From Streptomyces sp. CB03234 (lineage in GTDB: Bacteria > Actinomycetota > Actinomycetes > Streptomycetales > Streptomycetaceae): DNA of 64,000 nt. Under the pieces are notes generated by a model. The model was not told the DNA's origin, searched no databases, and was given only the letters and a program-made list of their open reading frames with translations. The position numbers and the translations under genes are program-made. Shown here piece after piece: positions 16,242 to 23,749 of this stretch. Positions within the stretch are counted from its first letter, which is position 1. The number at the start of each line of letters is the position of its first letter. The stretch spans positions 248,001 through 312,000 of the forward strand of contig NZ_LIYH01000006.1 of NCBI RefSeq assembly GCF_001905885.1, read 5' to 3'.

Positions 16242-16385
16242 GGGGCGGGCGGGGGCCGGGCGGGGGTGACGGGGCAGGCGGGGCCGGGCGGGGGTGGCGG
16301 GCGTGGCGGAGGTGACCGGGGCGGGCGGGGGCCGGGCGGGGGTGACGGGGCAGGCGGGGCAGGCGGGGCCGGGCGGGGGTGACGG
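16242..16385 (+). repeat. G-rich tandem repeat
   Basis: Two imperfect copies of a unit of roughly 70-77 bp (about 16242-16318 and 16319-16385), built from GGGCGGG, GGGGGCC and GGGGGTGACGGGGCAGGC blocks. Runs of four or more guanines on the plus strand make G-quadruplex formation likely. No gene is present. Confidence 0.65.
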
Positions 16386-16398
16386 GGCGGAAAGGGAA

Positions 16399-16431
16399 CG
16401 CCGACGGCGGTCGGGTGGACCACCGTCGGCG
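16399..16431. terminator. Bidirectional terminator-like hairpin
   Basis: CGCCGACGG at 16399-16407 pairs with CCGTCGGCG at 16423-16431, with further pairing inside. It lies between the convergent reductase and TetR genes. There is no U-tract, as is common in Streptomyces. Confidence 0.6.
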
Positions 16432-16455
16432 CGACAGGACGTTATGGGGAAGGGG

Positions 16456-17103
16456 TTACTTCGTCGGCTTCTTGCCCGTGATGCCGAGGTGGACCAACAG
16501 CGCCAGGTTTGGCCTGAGTTCGTTCTGCTTGACGCCCCAGGTCTGGAAGCCCTTCTGGTGCGAGGCGACCGCCGCCAGCATCGCGACCAGGGAGCCGGCC
16601 ATCGCCGCCGGGTTGACGTCCTTGTCGACCTTGTTCTTGGACTGGAGCTCCTTGACCGCGTCCGTAAGGGAGTTGGTGACGGAGTTCAGGATCTTCATGC
16701 GGATCTTGTAGAACCGCTTGTCGCCCTCCGCCGCCCCGAGGTCGACCACGCGGAGGATGGCGTCGTTTTTGCGCCAGAAGTCGAGGAACCCCTCGACCAG
16801 TTCCTCCGAGGCCTGCCAGGCCGCCTTGCCGACCCAGGTGCGGCCGGCGACGAGTTCGGTCAACCCGGCGCCTTCTTTGGCCATTTCCTCCGCGATCTCG
16901 AGGACCGCGCCCTCGACGTCCGGGAAGTACTGGTAGAACGTCGCCGGGGAAGTGCCCGCCTTCCGGGCCACGTCGATGACTTTGACGTCCCGGTACGGCG
17001 AGGAGCTGAGCATCTCGCTGAGGCAGTCGAGCAGCTTCTGCCGCGTCGCCTGTCCTCGTCGACCGGCCACGCGGCCGTCGACGGTGCGTACTTGTCCTGT
17101 CAT
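16456..17103 (-). CDS. TetR-family transcriptional regulator, probable repressor of the CTGACG regulon
   Basis: The 215-residue TetR protein has the N-terminal helix-turn-helix at about residues 18-66 (RQKLLDCLSEMLSSSPYRDV, then ARKAGTSPATFYQYFPDVE), followed by a helical ligand-binding domain with FLDFWRKNDAILRVVDLGA. It is the only TetR gene in the window, and it follows directly, in convergent orientation, the acyl-CoA dehydrogenase operon that carries the CTGACG operator. A weak half-conserved copy covers its own start codon (17097-17111). It is therefore the best candidate for the regulon repressor, with an acyl-CoA or related metabolite as inducer; this is inference. Confidence 0.9.
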   Translation of the reverse strand: MTGQVRTVDGRVAGRRGQATRQKLLDCLSEMLSSSPYRDVKVIDVARKAGTSPATFYQYFPDVEGAVLEIAEEMAKEGAGLTELVAGRTWVGKAAWQASEELVEGFLDFWRKNDAILRVVDLGAAEGDKRFYKIRMKILNSVTNSLTDAVKELQSKNKVDKDVNPAAMAGSLVAMLAAVASHQKGFQTWGVKQNELRPNLALLVHLGITGKKPTK

Positions 17104-17111
17104 GCCGTCAG
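17097..17111. promoter_or_regulatory. Weak TetR-type operator over the regulator's start codon
   Basis: The site reads CTGTCATGCCGTCAG. One half-site (CGTCAG) is perfect and the other keeps four of six bases. It overlaps the TetR ATG (17101-17103). Possible autoregulation; part of the similarity could be chance. Confidence 0.4.
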
Positions 17112-17465
17112 CTTACCGAGGGGTGATCGGCGCGCGATTCGGCCGACTGCAAATGGGGTCACCCCCTCCGGCGCGGCCCCCTCCCGGCGGGCCCCGCCGG
17201 TTCCGTACCGCACCTTTCGGCCACCTGGGATCCTGGCGGGTCCTCCGGGACCCCCGAGGGATGAGTGCTCTTCCCCGATAGGCTTATTAACAGCCTGTGG
17301 AAAACTTCGGTGGACAACCCAAGCAGGCTGGGGCCCAGGTCGGTCCCATAACCCGATAATTGCGCACATGTTCGATTATTTTTCCTGCGCCGGACGCCTC
17401 GCGCCATTAGCGTGACTGTGACGGGCACCACACGCCCCGCCCGTACACGGAAAGGGATCAGGTCC
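17112..17465. other. Intergenic region between TetR and VOC genes
   Basis: No gene was seen in this 354-bp gap. The part at about 17275-17390 is unusually AT-rich for the window (TTATTAACAGCCTGTGGAAA, and GATTATTTTTCC at 17373-17384) and probably contains the promoters for the regulator and for the downstream VOC gene. Confidence 0.5.
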
Positions 17466-18248
17466 ATGGCCGCATTCACAGAGGGCACGCCGTGCTGGGC
17501 GGATGCGATGCTCCCCGACCTCGAAGCCGGCAAACGGTTCTACGGCGAGCTCTTCGGCTGGACGTTCGACGAGGGCGGCGAGGCGTACGGCAACTACACC
17601 AACGCCTTCAGCGACGGCAAACGCGTCGCCGGCCTCGCGCCCAAGCGGGACGGCCGCATGCCCACCGTCTGGGGCGTCTACTTCTCCACCCCCGACGCCG
17701 TCGCCACCACCCGCCGCATCCAGGAGACGGGCGGCCAGATGGTGATGGACCCCATGCCGGTCGGCTCCTTCGGCACCATGGCCCAGGCCGCCGACCCCGG
17801 CGGCGCCGTCTTCGGCCTGTGGGAGGCCGGCGAGCACACCGGCTTCGAGAAGCAGGGCGAACCCGGCTCCTTCTGCTGGACCGAGGTCTACACGAGGGAC
17901 AAGGACACCGTGGACGCGTTCTACGAGACCGTCTTCGGCTTCCAGGTACGCGACCTCGACGACGCCTCGATCGACTTCCGCGTCTGGTCGCCCGCCGGTA
18001 CGCAGGCGAGCGACGAGACGGCCATCGGCGGGCGAAGCGTGATCACCGACGCATTCCCGGCCGAGATGCCCGCCCACTTCCTCATCTACTTCGCGGTCGA
18101 GGACTGCGACGACACGGCCGTCCTCGCCACCCGGCTGGGTGGCCGCGTCACCGAGGAGCCGTTCGACACCCCGTACGGCAGGATCGCCCTGATCGCCGAC
18201 AACCAGGGGGCCGTCTTCGCCGTCCTGGCGGAGCCCAAGGCGGCGTGA
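17466..18248 (+). CDS. Two-domain VOC (glyoxalase/bleomycin-resistance superfamily) protein
   Basis: The 260-residue protein begins MAAFTEGTPCWADAMLPDLE after a GAAAGGGATCAGG ribosome site. Two vicinal-oxygen-chelate domains are present. The first (residues 8-118) includes AGKRFYGELFGWTFDEGGEA and QAADPGGAVFGLWE; the second (125-258) includes DAFYETVFGFQVRD and LIADNQGAVFAVLA. Streptomyces proteins of this layout are called glyoxalase-like or hydroxylase-like, but the reaction is unknown. A strong terminator follows at 18268-18294, so it is probably monocistronic. Confidence 0.9.
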   Translation: MAAFTEGTPCWADAMLPDLEAGKRFYGELFGWTFDEGGEAYGNYTNAFSDGKRVAGLAPKRDGRMPTVWGVYFSTPDAVATTRRIQETGGQMVMDPMPVGSFGTMAQAADPGGAVFGLWEAGEHTGFEKQGEPGSFCWTEVYTRDKDTVDAFYETVFGFQVRDLDDASIDFRVWSPAGTQASDETAIGGRSVITDAFPAEMPAHFLIYFAVEDCDDTAVLATRLGGRVTEEPFDTPYGRIALIADNQGAVFAVLAEPKAA

Positions 18249-18267
18249 GAGCACCCGTGAGGGTGTC

Positions 18268-18294
18268 CGGATCGGGGTGAGACACCCCGATCCG
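18268..18294 (+). terminator. Intrinsic terminator-like hairpin after VOC gene
   Basis: A perfect 12-bp stem, CGGATCGGGGTG and CACCCCGATCCG, with the loop AGA. It lies 19 bp after the VOC stop. Confidence 0.8.
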
Positions 18295-18385
18295 CCCCCG
18301 GGTTCGCAACCACCGCCCCGGACAGGAAGAATCAGGGGGCGACGGGGCCGTACTTTCATGGCCCCTACGGGGAGGTGGCAGGCAA

Positions 18386-20842
18386 GTGGAGCAGCTCACG
18401 CAGCACGACCCGAGACGGATCGGCCCGTTCGAGGTGCTGGGCCGGCTCGGTGCCGGAGGCATGGGCCTGGTCTATCTCGCGCGATCGGCGTCGGGGCGGC
18501 GCGTGGCGATCAAGACGGTCCGGACCGAGCTCGCCGAGGACCAGCTGTTCCGCGTCCGCTTCACGCGCGAGGTGGAGGCCGCACGGGCGGTGTCCGGCTT
18601 CTACACGGCGGCCGTGGTGGACGCCGATCCGCGGGCGGCGGTGCCGTGGCTGGCGACCGCGTACGTCCCGGCGCCCTCGCTCGAGGAAATAGTGACGGAG
18701 TGCGGTCCGCTGCCCGCCCAGGCGGTGCGCTGGCTCGCCGCCGGTATCGCCGAGGCCCTCCAGTCCATCCACGGCGCGGGTCTCGTCCACCGTGACCTCA
18801 AGCCGTCGAACGTACTCGTCGTGGAGGACGGGCCGCGCGTCATCGACTTCGGCATCGCGTCCGGCGTCTCCAACACCCGGCTGACGATGACCAACGTCGC
18901 CGTGGGCACGCCCGCGTACATGTCACCCGAACAGGCGAAGGACTCGCGCAGCGTGACCGGCGCCAGCGACGTCTTCTCGCTCGGCTCCACGCTCGTGTTC
19001 GCGGCGACCGGGCACGCGCCCTTCCACGGGGCGAACCCGGTGGAGACCGTCTTCATGCTGCTGCGCGAGGGCCCGGACCTGGAGGGGCTGCCGGACGAGC
19101 TGCGGCCGCTGATCGAGTCGTGCATGCAGATGGAGGCGGGGCTGCGGCCCTCGCCCGCGGATCTTCAGGCGCAGCTGGCGCCGCACCTGTTCTCGGGGAG
19201 CGACGACAGCGGTACGGCGTCGGCGTGGCTGCCCGCCCGGGCGACGGCGATGATCGAGGCGCGCCGGGGCGGCCGCCCCAGCACTCCGCCGCCCCCTCCC
19301 GCGCCGCCGTCCGCCCCGCCGTCCGCCCCGCCCTCCGCGCCGGTGCCCGGCCCCGTCGAGCCTGGCCCCGCCGAGCGCGGTGCCGCCGAGCGCGGTCCCG
19401 GCCGGGACTGGGACGCCGCCTGGCGGGGCGGCAACGGTGACCCCCGTACCGGACAGGCGGCGCCCGCCGCCCCCGTACGGCTGCCCGGCGCGCCGGTGCC
19501 GATCGGCCCCGGGCCGCGCGTCGCCGACACCCGCGCCGCCCTCGCGGTGGACGCCGGGCCGGCCACCGGCTGGATCCGCCGCCCCGCCGTAGGCCCGAAC
19601 GGCGCCGACCCCGCGCATCCCGCGCCCCCCGCGGCGCCCCCCGTTCCGGGACCCGCCGCGCCCGTTCCGCCCGCCCCCCAGGAGCCCCCGGGCCCGGGGC
19701 ACTGGCGGCCGTGGCGGTTCCGGATGTCCAACGACGTGTGGGGCACCCCGGTCGTCTCGGGCGACCTCCTGTACGTCACGTCCTTCGAGGTCCACGCGCT
19801 GGACGTCGGCACGGGCCGGCGCCAGTTCAAGACCCGGGACGTGGCCTGGACGATGGCCGTGTCGGGTGGCCGCATCCACGCCTCCGACGGCCCGACGCTG
19901 TACGCGCTCGACGCGCTCGACGGCAGCGAGCGGTGGCGGCTCCAGACGGATGCCTGGGCGTACTCCCTCAAGGTCGACCGTGGCACCGTCGTCACCGGTA
20001 CGCGCGGCGGCGGCGTCCAGGGCTGGGAGGCCTCCAACGGCGAGAAACTGTGGGAGATCAGCGGAGCGCAGACCGACTTCGAGACCCCGGACGCCGGGCC
20101 CGCGCTGTTCGACGACACCGTGTACGTCTGGCGGAACGCCCGGCTCCAGGCCCTCGACGCGCGCACCGGCACGGAACGCTGGTCGTACCCGATCGGCGAC
20201 GCCGCCTCCTGCGGCGGCGTGCCCGTGCGGGTCGCCCCGGCGGAGGACGGCTATGTGTACGTCGCCGCCGGCACCCGCGTGATCTCCATCGACATCAGGT
20301 CCGGCCACGTCCGCTGGCACTTCGAGGCCCCGGCGGTCTTCCTCTCGCCGCCCGCCTTCGCGCCCGGTCCGGCCGTCACGGGTGGCGGGGTGTACCTCGC
20401 GGACTACCTGGGCACGGTGTACGCCCTCGACGCCACGACCGGCAAGGACCGCTGGCGCATCGCCACCGAGTCCCGCCACTCCAGCGAGCCGGTCCTCGTC
20501 GCCGACGGCAACATCCACGTGGGCAGCGGAAGCGCGGTGTACACCCTGGACGCGGTGACCGGCACCCCGAAGTGGCGGTTCCCGGCCGGCGGCCCGATCA
20601 TCGGCGCCCCGGTCGTCGCGGACGGCCGCCTCCACTTCGGCTCGGCGGATCATGTGCTGTACACGCTGGACGCGAGCGGCGGCCAGCTGCGCTGGAAGCT
20701 CACCACGGGCGGCGAGATCACCGGCTCGCTGGTCGCCCGGGCGGGCGTCGTCTACGCGTGCAGCAAGGACCGCTGCGTGTACGCGCTCGACGCGGTGAAG
20801 GGCACGGCGACGGGGCGCAGCGGCAGCGGCAGCGGGCGTTAG
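18386..20842 (+). CDS. Serine/threonine protein kinase with C-terminal PQQ-like beta-propeller
   Basis: The 818-residue protein starts at GTG 18386. The kinase domain (residues 13-270) keeps the P-loop LGAGGMGLVY, catalytic Lys K43, HRDLKPSN (135-142) and DFG (154-156), so it should be active. A proline-rich linker of about 160 residues follows (290-450). The rest is a PQQ-like propeller with repeated YALDAxTGxxRW blades, for example VHALDVGTGRRQFKTRD and VYALDATTGKDRWRIATES. No membrane segment was seen, so unlike many PASTA kinases it appears cytoplasmic, with the propeller as sensor or substrate-binding module. Confidence 0.94.
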   Translation: MEQLTQHDPRRIGPFEVLGRLGAGGMGLVYLARSASGRRVAIKTVRTELAEDQLFRVRFTREVEAARAVSGFYTAAVVDADPRAAVPWLATAYVPAPSLEEIVTECGPLPAQAVRWLAAGIAEALQSIHGAGLVHRDLKPSNVLVVEDGPRVIDFGIASGVSNTRLTMTNVAVGTPAYMSPEQAKDSRSVTGASDVFSLGSTLVFAATGHAPFHGANPVETVFMLLREGPDLEGLPDELRPLIESCMQMEAGLRPSPADLQAQLAPHLFSGSDDSGTASAWLPARATAMIEARRGGRPSTPPPPPAPPSAPPSAPPSAPVPGPVEPGPAERGAAERGPGRDWDAAWRGGNGDPRTGQAAPAAPVRLPGAPVPIGPGPRVADTRAALAVDAGPATGWIRRPAVGPNGADPAHPAPPAAPPVPGPAAPVPPAPQEPPGPGHWRPWRFRMSNDVWGTPVVSGDLLYVTSFEVHALDVGTGRRQFKTRDVAWTMAVSGGRIHASDGPTLYALDALDGSERWRLQTDAWAYSLKVDRGTVVTGTRGGGVQGWEASNGEKLWEISGAQTDFETPDAGPALFDDTVYVWRNARLQALDARTGTERWSYPIGDAASCGGVPVRVAPAEDGYVYVAAGTRVISIDIRSGHVRWHFEAPAVFLSPPAFAPGPAVTGGGVYLADYLGTVYALDATTGKDRWRIATESRHSSEPVLVADGNIHVGSGSAVYTLDAVTGTPKWRFPAGGPIIGAPVVADGRLHFGSADHVLYTLDASGGQLRWKLTTGGEITGSLVARAGVVYACSKDRCVYALDAVKGTATGRSGSGSGR

Positions 20843-20908
20843 CTGCGCCTGCGCCTGCGGCTGCGGCTGCGGCTGCGGCTGCGGCTGCGGCTGCGCCTGC
20901 GGCTGCGG
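20843..20908 (+). repeat. CTGCGG/CTGCGC hexanucleotide repeat
   Basis: About eleven tandem hexamers, CTGCGC or CTGCGG, start right after the kinase stop codon. This is a slippage-prone microsatellite in the 3' flank. Confidence 0.75.
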
Positions 20909-21112
20909 CGCGGCGGGCGTCAGTCGTGGTGCGGCCACCGGCGGTGGGTGGGTCCGGGGCGGTGCCTGTTCCCGGTGACGCCGGGTGCGGGTCGGTGGGT
21001 CGGGCGGCCACCCGAGGTGGGTGGGTCCGGGGCCCCTCCGGGCTCACCTCCTCGAGGCCGGCGGCCTTGGGCTCTCCAGGTGGGGAGCCCAACAGTTGCC
21101 GCCGGCCTCTGC

Positions 21113-21185
21113 GGGGGCGACCCTGCACGGCCCCTCCGGCCGGACGCCGGGTGCGAGGGCGTCAGCCGCGGTGTGGGGGGCCGGG
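21113..21185. repeat. 73-bp direct repeat, copy A
   Basis: It begins GGGGGCGACCCTGCACGGCC, continues through GGCCGGACGCCGGGTGCG, and ends CAGCCGCGGTGTGGGGGGCC plus a few bases. Copy B follows at 21211-21283, and a core copy is at 37656-37700. Together with the hexamer tract this fills the 417-bp gap between the kinase and the membrane-protein gene, where no gene was seen. Confidence 0.75.
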
Positions 21186-21210
21186 GCGGTCGGGGGCGAC
21201 CGGGGTGTGG

Positions 21211-21283
21211 GGGGGCGACCCTGCACGGCCCCTTCGGCCGGACGCCGGGTGCGTGGGCGTCAGCCGCGGTGTGGGGGGCCGGG
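21211..21283. repeat. 73-bp direct repeat, copy B
   Basis: It differs from copy A at very few positions. Its last 24 bp are the final codons and stop of the membrane-protein gene (21260-21895, minus), so copy A is a downstream duplicate that includes that coding end. Confidence 0.75.
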
Positions 21284-21895
21284 CTCGCCGGGGCCGTAGC
21301 CGTCGCCCGGGCGGTCGTCGTACCGGGGGTACTCGGCGGTCCGGGTGTCGTCCGTGTGGGGCTGCTGCCCGTACGGCTCCTCCTCGTGCCGGTCGGGCTC
21401 ACCGCGCCCGCGGCGCCGGCGTCCGTGGCCGCGTCCCCAGGTGTGCCTGTGCGGTTCGTCCGGTTCGTAGGGCTCGTACGCCCGTCTCCGTCCGCTCATC
21501 AGCACGGCGGCCAGCAGCAGGAGCACTCCGCCGCCCGCCGCGAGGGCGACGCCCGGGCCGAGGCCCGAGCCGTCGGACTCGACGCTCAGGCTGCCGGCGG
21601 CCTGCCCCTGGCGGATCATCCACAGGATGGTGAAGCCCAGCACGATCAGCCCCGCGAGGACGACCAGCAGCCGGGACCGCAGCAGCAGCCCCACCAGCGT
21701 CACCAGCGCTGCGAAGGCGAACGGCAGCAAGATGGAAATCCAGAGATCCGCTTTGCTCTCGCTGATCCCGCTGAACAGGTCGGCGATGCGGTAGTCGCGT
21801 CCGTGACGGCCGTCGTACCAGGCACGGAAGGGGCTCCAGACGGCGGCCGCCGCTCCGACGAGAGCGAGGATCGAGCCGATGACGTTTCGGACCAT
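21260..21895 (-). CDS. Small integral membrane protein with acidic/basic cytoplasmic tail
   Basis: The 211-residue protein has four probable membrane helices: NVIGSILALVGAAAAVWSPF, ISILLPFAFAALVTLVGLLL, LVVLAGLIVLGFTILWMIRQ and VALAAGGGVLLLLAAVLM. A charged, low-complexity tail of about 75 residues follows (RRRAYEPYEPDEPHRHTWGR, ending GEPGPPHRG). The loop WYDGRHGRDYRIADLF recurs in Streptomyces membrane proteins of unknown role. It starts at ATG 21895. No enzyme motif was seen. Its 3' end lies inside direct-repeat copy B. Confidence 0.8.
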   Translation of the reverse strand: MVRNVIGSILALVGAAAAVWSPFRAWYDGRHGRDYRIADLFSGISESKADLWISILLPFAFAALVTLVGLLLRSRLLVVLAGLIVLGFTILWMIRQGQAAGSLSVESDGSGLGPGVALAAGGGVLLLLAAVLMSGRRRAYEPYEPDEPHRHTWGRGHGRRRRGRGEPDRHEEEPYGQQPHTDDTRTAEYPRYDDRPGDGYGPGEPGPPHRG

Positions 21896-22000
21896 CGTCG
21901 GCCTCCCTGGGTCGGGCTCTCGATCACGACGCTACGCCTGCCCCTGGAGGGGCGCCACACGGCGGGACGGGGGCGGTCCCGAGCGCTGCTAGGGTGACGT

Positions 22001-22021
22001 GAGCCCGTCAAGATCGGGCTC
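22001..22021. other. Short leader hairpin
   Basis: GAGCCCG (22001-22007) pairs with CGGGCTC (22015-22021), 30 bp upstream of the small exported-protein gene. It could be a leader stem or a weak attenuator; nothing more can be said. Confidence 0.35.
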
Positions 22022-22051
22022 CACCACTCACACTTTCAACGGGGGTTGAAC

Positions 22052-22549
22052 GTGAAGCTCCGCCATGTCCGCGCTGTCGCCGTCTTCGGCATCGCCATCG
22101 TCGCGCTCACGGGAGCACGTGGCTCCGGCGGCGGTTGCAGCAGTAACAGCGGCAGCAGCCACAGCTCTGACAGCAGCAGCTCCAGTGGCAGCACCACGGG
22201 TGACAGCTCCAGCGGCGGCTCGGGCGGCGTCTCCGTCCCCGGTGGTTCCGGCAGCAGCGACAAGGCCGCGCGTGACATCGCGATCGACGAGTGCCGGATG
22301 GACGACGCGGGCAAGAACCTCGTCGCCCGGCTCACCGTCACCAACAGCGGCTCGTCGGACTACACGTACAACATCACCATGAAGTTCCGCGGGGCCTCCG
22401 CCGCCACCACGTCCGCCAACGTGACCGGGCTGACCGTCAAGGCCGGTGCCTCGCAGCAGGCCGAGGCCACGACCACGTACACCGGCACGGGTGACGGCAG
22501 CGAGTACAAGGAGTGCGTCGTCGGCACCGCGACGAAGACCGCCCTCTGA
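22052..22549 (+). CDS. Small exported Ser/Gly-rich protein, possible lipoprotein
   Basis: The 165-residue protein starts at GTG 22052 after GGGGG; TTG 22046 is an alternative. A signal segment (HVRAVAVFGIAIVALTGARG) leads to a Cys in SGGGCSSNSGSS. The lipobox is atypical, so lipidation is uncertain. A linker rich in Ser and Gly of about 45 residues follows, then a compact beta-sandwich domain with LVARLTVTNSGSSDYTYNIT and ending EYKECVVGTATKTAL. The domain looks like FxLYD/DUF4352-type exported proteins. Function is unknown. Confidence 0.78.
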   Translation: MKLRHVRAVAVFGIAIVALTGARGSGGGCSSNSGSSHSSDSSSSSGSTTGDSSSGGSGGVSVPGGSGSSDKAARDIAIDECRMDDAGKNLVARLTVTNSGSSDYTYNITMKFRGASAATTSANVTGLTVKAGASQQAEATTTYTGTGDGSEYKECVVGTATKTAL

Positions 22550-22564
22550 CGGACCCGGCCCGCC

Positions 22565-23332
22565 TCACCGGAGGCGGTACGCCGCCCGGCCCCGCCCCTC
22601 GAACAGCGCGGCCTGCCGCTCCGGCGGCAGGTTGCCGAGCGCGATGAGGTGCGGGGCCTGGGCGAGCGCGTGCGTCCTGGCCGCCTCCCGGGCCGCCCAC
22701 ACCGCCCGTACCGTGCCCTGCACGGCCTCGGTGGGGTACGAGGCGATGACGGCCGCCGCCCGGCGCGCCGCCGCCACCGCGCCGCCCGGCTCCGTCAGCT
22801 CGGACACCAGGCCGGTCTCGTACGCCCGCCGCGCCGACACCCGTTCGGCCGTACCCATCAGGGACATCCGGGCCACCTCCCCGTACGGCATGCGCTGCGC
22901 CATGAGGACCGCCTCGTACGCGCTGACCATGCCGTACGCCGTATGGGGGTCGAAGAAGGTCGCGTCGTGCGCCGCGACGACGAACTCGCACTCGCCGAGC
23001 AGGTAGAACGCCCCGCCGCAGGCCATCCCCTCCACGGCCGCGATCACGGGCAACCACAGGTCGTTGGCCTTGGGGCCGATGGTGAGGAGCGGGTCGTCGA
23101 TGCTGTACGGGGAGGGGGGCTGGGGTACGGCCGCCGTCCGGTCGATGCCCGTGCAGAAGGCCCGGCCGCCGGCGCCGGTGAGGACCACGGCCCGGACCCC
23201 GTCGTCGTACCGCAACTGCCGCCAGACGGTGGCAAGTCGGGAGGCCGTGTCGAGGTCGATGGCGTTGTGCTTGGCGGGTCGGTCGAGGGTGACGATCGCG
23301 ACGCCCTGGTCCGCCTCGACGGTGACGGTCAT
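22565..23332 (-). CDS. Enoyl-CoA hydratase/isomerase family protein
   Basis: The 255-residue crotonase has VAIVTLDRPAKHNAIDLDTA near the N-terminus, GGRAFCTGIDRTAA, and PVIAAVEGMACGGAFYLLGE, which form the CoA-binding and oxyanion-hole elements. Position-specific acids of classical hydratases are not obvious (ATFFDPHTAYGM replaces the usual FGxPE segment), so the reaction may be other than simple hydration. The start ATG overlaps the DUF35 stop by ATGA. It is the third gene of the 24910-22565 operon, after the Ltp and DUF35 genes. Confidence 0.92.
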   Translation of the reverse strand: MTVTVEADQGVAIVTLDRPAKHNAIDLDTASRLATVWRQLRYDDGVRAVVLTGAGGRAFCTGIDRTAAVPQPPSPYSIDDPLLTIGPKANDLWLPVIAAVEGMACGGAFYLLGECEFVVAAHDATFFDPHTAYGMVSAYEAVLMAQRMPYGEVARMSLMGTAERVSARRAYETGLVSELTEPGGAVAAARRAAAVIASYPTEAVQGTVRAVWAAREAARTHALAQAPHLIALGNLPPERQAALFEGRGRAAYRLR

Positions 23333-23748
23333 GACCGCTCCAGCACCCAGCGGGGCATGCCGTCGCCGTCGAACGCCACCCGCACGGCCGCCCCGATGCG
23401 CAGCCGCGCCGGGTCGACCGAGTCGATGGGGGCGCCGGGCGCGGCGACGACGTTGCCGACGAGCCGGATGCGCGGGGCGTCGGCGAGCTCGATGACGGCG
23501 ACGTTGTAGCGCGGGGCGAGGGCGGCGTACGCGGGCAGGAGGGGCGGATGGGGGATCACGTACGACCAGATGCGCCCGCGTCCGCTCATCGGGCGCCACT
23601 CGCTGTCGAAGGACTGGCAGTGCGGGCAGCAGGGACGGGGCGGGAAGCGCGGCTCGCCGCAGTCGGCGCACGCCTGGACGCGCAGCTCGCCCCGGGCGGC
23701 GTACTCCCAGAAGGGGGCGCCGTCCTCGTCGATGACGGGTTCGAGCAT
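23329..23748 (-). CDS. DUF35 OB-fold/zinc-ribbon protein (Ltp partner)
   Basis: The 139-residue protein starts MLEPVIDEDGAPFWEYAARG. The zinc ribbon CADCGEPRFPPRPCCPHC is followed by an OB-fold (GRGRIWSYVIPHPPLLPAYA; NVAVIELADAPRIRLVGNVV). It is directly preceded by an Ltp gene (1-bp gap) and coupled to a crotonase gene, the arrangement of ChsH2/Ltp2-type aldolase complexes, in which DUF35 anchors the CoA ester. All four zinc Cys are present. Confidence 0.92.
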   Translation of the reverse strand: MLEPVIDEDGAPFWEYAARGELRVQACADCGEPRFPPRPCCPHCQSFDSEWRPMSGRGRIWSYVIPHPPLLPAYAALAPRYNVAVIELADAPRIRLVGNVVAAPGAPIDSVDPARLRIGAAVRVAFDGDGMPRWVLERS

Positions 23749-23749
23749 T

